Source: Bacteroidota bacterium (lineage in GTDB: Bacteria > Bacteroidota > Bacteroidia > Bacteroidales > VadinHA17). From it: a stretch of DNA of 9,552 nt. Position numbers and translations under genes: made by a program. The stretch is taken from positions 1-9,552 of the forward strand of contig JAKAXP010000078.1 of NCBI GenBank assembly GCA_021816545.1, in the 5' to 3' direction. Position 1 is the stretch's first letter, and the number at the start of each line of letters is the position of its first letter. Positions 7,175-9,552 of this stretch are shown in pieces. Below the pieces are notes generated by a model, which was not told where the DNA came from, made no database searches, and worked only from the letters and a program-made list of their open reading frames with translations.

Positions 7175-8359
7175 ATGAACCACGGTTATACGCTTGCTGA
7201 ACTCAGCAGCAAAAGAGACATCAGGGACTTTCATGAGCTTCCGTCATCAATAAACAGGGGGGATCCCAACTGGGTAAAGCCCCTGTTCAAGGATGTGGAG
7301 TCAATCTTCAATCCATCCACAAACACCCTTTTCCGTACCGGTGAAGCCGTAAGATGGCTGCTTCGCGACAGCGCCGGAAAAACTGTCGGCAGGGTGGCTG
7401 CCTTCTACAGCAAAAAGATCGCAAGCTCGCACGGAGCAAACGTTGGAAGCATGGGCTTCTTCGAGTGCATCAATGACCATGATGCCGCCGGAATTCTGTT
7501 TGACGCATGCCGCGACTGGCTGGCTGAAAAGGGAATGACCGTGATGGAGGGGCCGGTCAACTTCGGGGACCGTGACCGGTGGTGGGGATTGCTTGTTGAC
7601 GGATTCCTGCCGCCAAACTACTGCATGCCCTACAACCCCCCATACTACAGGGATCTCTTCGAGGCATACGGTTTCAAAAACTACTTCGAGCAGTACACAT
7701 ACCATATCCCTGTCGATGACAGCAGGCTGAACGCCGTCATCAGGGAAAAGGCTGAAAGGATCTTCGCCAACCCGGATTATTCATTCAGGTACATGACCAT
7801 GAGCGAGCTGCGTGATATTGCCCGCAACTTTATGATTGTATACAACAAGGGATGGGCAAGGTTCCCCGGAGTGAAGACAATCAGCGAAGGGCACGCCAGA
7901 ATCATCCTGAAAAGCATCAGGCCCGTACTCGATGAAAAACTTCTCTGGTTCGGCTTCTACCGCAATGAGCCCATCTGCTTCTTTATAATGCTCCCCGAAG
8001 TCAACCAGATCGTAAAGCACCTCAACGGCAAGATGAATCACGTTGGACGGCTTAAATTCCTGTGGTACAGGCATATAAAGAATGAGCTTACGAAGGCATT
8101 CGGGCTTATCTTCGGCATTGTGCCGGAACATCAGCGCAAAGGTGTGGAAGGAGCCCTCATCATGTCATTTGCAAGGCTGGCAATGTCTGACAAATTTCCT
8201 TACAGGGAGCTTGAATTCAACTGGATAGGCGACTTCAACCCGTCAATGATGCATCTCCTTGACCAGATCGGGGCAAAGATCATCAAAACTCATATTACAT
8301 ACCGCTGGCTCTTTGACCGCACTGCCCCCTTCGAGAGGGCGCCGGTTGTCAATGTTTGA
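7175..8359 (+). CDS. GNAT-fold acyltransferase-like protein (YghO-like)
   Basis: A 394-aa cytosolic protein without signal peptide or membrane segments. The N-terminal part (INRGDPNWVKPLFKDVESIFNP) and the GPVNFGDRDRWWG stretch at 126-138, followed by LLVDGF and YNPPYYRDLFEAYGF, recall the conserved YghO-like/GNAT-related family found across Bacteroidota. Near the C-terminus, FGIVPEHQRKGVEGALI (Q320-R-K-G323...G326) fits the acetyl-CoA-binding motif A (Q/R-x-x-G-x-G/A) of GNAT enzymes, followed by ELEFNWIGDFNPSM and LLDQIGAKIIKTHITYRWLF as the terminal strands. Substrate and reaction are unknown. I chose the ATG at 7175, preceded by AAGAGGGGA; a TTG at 7157 would add six residues but falls at the predicted transcription start. 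The last 11 bp overlap the 3' end of trpS on the other strand. Confidence 0.75.
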   Translation: MNHGYTLAELSSKRDIRDFHELPSSINRGDPNWVKPLFKDVESIFNPSTNTLFRTGEAVRWLLRDSAGKTVGRVAAFYSKKIASSHGANVGSMGFFECINDHDAAGILFDACRDWLAEKGMTVMEGPVNFGDRDRWWGLLVDGFLPPNYCMPYNPPYYRDLFEAYGFKNYFEQYTYHIPVDDSRLNAVIREKAERIFANPDYSFRYMTMSELRDIARNFMIVYNKGWARFPGVKTISEGHARIILKSIRPVLDEKLLWFGFYRNEPICFFIMLPEVNQIVKHLNGKMNHVGRLKFLWYRHIKNELTKAFGLIFGIVPEHQRKGVEGALIMSFARLAMSDKFPYRELEFNWIGDFNPSMMHLLDQIGAKIIKTHITYRWLFDRTAPFERAPVVNV

Positions 8360-9344
8360 ACGGCCTGTACCCGATTATCTCCCTTACCTCACTTATTGTT
8401 TTTGAGGCACTTGCCCTTGCCTTCTCGGCACCGGCTGAAACCACACTGCCAAGGTAGCCGGGGTCATCAAGGATCTCGTTGATTCGCATCCTGATGGGAT
8501 CAGTTACTTTAATGATATCCTCTGCCAGCTGCTTCTTCAGATCACCGTACCTGATCTGGCAGGTGGCATGCTGCTCACGGAAAAATGCAAGTGTTGACGG
8601 TTCTGACACCACCTCCATGATAGTAAAGAGGTTTTTCACCGGTTCTGACGGTTCCGATCCCGGTTTCTCCGGCCCGGTGTCTGTTACCGCCCTCATGACC
8701 TTTTTTCGGATCTCGGCCGGGGTGTCTGCCAGGAAAATGCCGTTGCCCTCGCTCTTTCCCATCTTTCCCGTACCGTCAAGACCCGGGATCTTAATAAGCT
8801 GTTTCCCGAAGTTATATGCATCCGGCTCGGGGAAGTATTCAACCCCGTACATAGTATTGAAACGGCGTGCAAACCGGCGCGTCATCTCGAGGTGCTGTTC
8901 CTGGTCCTTTCCCACCGGCACCTTGTGTGCCCTGTGAATTATTATGTCGGCAGCCATGAGGACCGGGTAGGTAAGCAGGCCTGCATTTATGTTGTCAGGA
9001 TGCTTGCGTATCTTCTCCTTGAATGAGGCTGTGCGTTCCAGCTCACCCACGTAGGCAATCATGTTCAGCAGCAGATAGAGCTCAGTAACCTCCGGCACGT
9101 CACTCTGCACATAAACTGTTGCCTTTTTCGGGTCTATCCCTGCTGCAAGATATTCAGCCAGCACCTGCCTGATGTTGCCGTGAATGTCATCAGGATGCGG
9201 ATGTGTTGTAAGCGAGTGATAATCTGCCACAAAGAAAAAACAGTTATTCTCATCCTGCATCCTGAGAAAATTCTTCAGCGCCCCGAAGTAGTTCCCAAGG
9301 TGAAGATTGCCAGTTGACCTTATACCGCTTACTACCGTATCCAT
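8349..9344 (-). CDS. trpS: tryptophanyl-tRNA synthetase
   Basis: A 331-aa class I aminoacyl-tRNA synthetase that charges tRNA-Trp with tryptophan using ATP in the cytoplasm. It has the usual length for bacterial TrpRS. The HIGH-type motif is HLGN at residues 15-18 within SGIRSTGNLHLGNYFGAL. The KMSKS-type loop is KMGKS at 194-198 followed by EGNGIF; Gly in the third position is, as I recall it, common in Bacteroidota TrpRS. Between them are typical TrpRS segments: FFVADYHSLTT, VYVQSDVPEVTELYLLLN, LLTYPVLMAADIIIH and VPVGKDQEQHLEMTR. The C-terminal anticodon-recognition helices are complete and end at TGA 8351-8349. The ATG at 9344 is the natural start, since the first residues lead directly into the nucleotide-binding strand. 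Its leader is AT-rich with no Shine-Dalgarno sequence. No attenuator, T-box or leader peptide is visible in the short upstream region. Confidence 0.97.
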   Translation of the reverse strand: MDTVVSGIRSTGNLHLGNYFGALKNFLRMQDENNCFFFVADYHSLTTHPHPDDIHGNIRQVLAEYLAAGIDPKKATVYVQSDVPEVTELYLLLNMIAYVGELERTASFKEKIRKHPDNINAGLLTYPVLMAADIIIHRAHKVPVGKDQEQHLEMTRRFARRFNTMYGVEYFPEPDAYNFGKQLIKIPGLDGTGKMGKSEGNGIFLADTPAEIRKKVMRAVTDTGPEKPGSEPSEPVKNLFTIMEVVSEPSTLAFFREQHATCQIRYGDLKKQLAEDIIKVTDPIRMRINEILDDPGYLGSVVSAGAEKARASASKTISEVREIIGYRPFKH

Positions 9345-9363
9345 CTTTAATTATTTGCAGGTG

Positions 9364-9371
9364 CAAAAATA
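9364..9371 (-). promoter_or_regulatory. putative -7 element of trpS
   Basis: On the minus strand TATTTTTG (9371-9364) is an exact TAnnTTTG match, identical to the -7 octamer before the propeller operon, and lies 19 nt before the trpS ATG. No TTTG is present 19-21 bp further upstream, so only half of the expected promoter is seen. The implied leader is about 12 nt. Confidence 0.4.
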
Positions 9372-9433
9372 GCTATAATTCACGAATTCCGGCCATGGCT
9401 AACAGGCAGTTTGAGACGGCGACGAAGGCGAAG

Positions 9434-9462
9434 TCCCGTATCCGCCGGATGGCGGATCGGGA
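9434..9462. repeat. hairpin repeat unit 1
   Basis: First 29-bp unit. The arms pair over 12 bp with a single bulged T (9439) and a GGAT loop (9447-9450). This is the better-paired copy, because its C9442 pairs with a G in the right arm. Confidence 0.75.
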
Positions 9463-9473
9463 AGCCGGATCAA

Positions 9474-9502
9474 TCCCGTATACGCCGGATGGCGGATCGG
9501 GA
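9474..9502. repeat. hairpin repeat unit 2
   Basis: Second 29-bp unit, 40 bp after the first. It is identical except A9482 for C, which introduces one mismatch in the stem. The right arm is unchanged, so the difference is a single substitution and not a compensated pair. Confidence 0.75.
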
Positions 9503-9543
9503 CAGCAGTTTGAGACTCCGACCCCCGGAGGAGGCTCAATCCC

Positions 9544-9552
9544 AGATCGGAA
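9544..9552. other. probable residual sequencing-adapter bases
   Basis: The last nine bases, AGATCGGAA, equal the first nine of the common Illumina adapter (AGATCGGAAGAGC). They begin exactly where the preceding TCAATCCC, by comparison with the earlier copy at 9470-9477, should have continued GTAT. An untrimmed adapter at a contig end explains both facts. The match is short, so chance cannot be fully excluded. Confidence 0.6.

Larger units (their letters stand above)
9406..9543. repeat. structured intergenic repeat cluster (REP/MITE-like)
   Basis: This non-coding stretch upstream of trpS has nested repeats. Two 29-bp units (9434-9462 and 9474-9502, period 40) differ at one base only (C9442 versus A9482). 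Each folds into a hairpin: TCCCGTATCCGCC pairs with GGCGGATCGGGA around a GGAT loop, with one bulged T. The pair is flanked by a direct 12-bp repeat GCAGTTTGAGAC (9406-9417 and 9505-9516). After the second copy a further stem-loop forms: TTGAG (9510-9514) with CTCAA (9535-9539), and inside it CTCCG (9516-9520) with CGGAG (9526-9530). TCAATCCC recurs at 9470-9477 and 9536-9543, suggesting that a third unit was beginning where the window ends. No open reading frame or transposase is present. A dispersed palindromic repeat family is an inference. Confidence 0.7.

Noticed and set aside
8479..8937. 152-codon open frame on the plus strand inside trpS
   Set aside because: It is antisense to a conserved synthetase gene and shows no family features.
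9434..9502. Possible CRISPR array
   Set aside because: Only two repeats with an 11-bp spacer, internally palindromic over the whole unit, and no cas genes.

Overview
The window looks like a piece of a Bacteroidota genome (Bacteroidales/Marinilabiliales-like), probably a metagenomic contig. Three things support this. The protein families are typical of the phylum: a DUF5723 outer-membrane protein, a TonB-dependent receptor with an N-terminal carboxypeptidase-regulatory-like domain, and a tryptophanyl-tRNA synthetase with a KMGKS loop. Leaders are mostly AT-rich with little Shine-Dalgarno sequence. Two intergenic regions carry good matches to the Bacteroidota promoter (TTTG, 19-21 bp, TAnnTTTG). 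All identifications are by eye from translated sequence; no database search was run.

Layout. 2-244 (+) is the 3' end of an ABC-transporter ATPase that resembles MlaF of the Mla lipid-transport system. Only 6 bp away, and converging on it, is a two-gene minus-strand operon. It is transcribed from a promoter near 4515-4547 and encodes a 923-aa membrane-anchored protein with a C-terminal beta-propeller (4488-1717), then a 484-aa DUF5723 outer-membrane protein (1705-251). Divergent from it, 4649-7051 (+) encodes an 800-aa TonB-dependent receptor with heme-receptor-like signatures. 7175-8359 (+) is a GNAT-fold, YghO-like protein with its own promoter. Its 3' end overlaps trpS (9344-8349, minus) by 11 bp, tail to tail. 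The last ~150 bp are non-coding and hold a structured repeat cluster.

How the genes relate. Four of the six genes concern the cell envelope: Mla-like lipid transport, an outer-membrane protein with an anchored propeller partner, and outer-membrane uptake. The GNAT-like gene and trpS are probably unrelated housekeeping neighbours. I see no phage, transposase, CRISPR, toxin-antitoxin or defence genes, and no clear new multi-gene system. The least understood units are the propeller/DUF5723 pair and the terminal repeat cluster. The final nine bases match the start of the common Illumina adapter and are probably not genomic.
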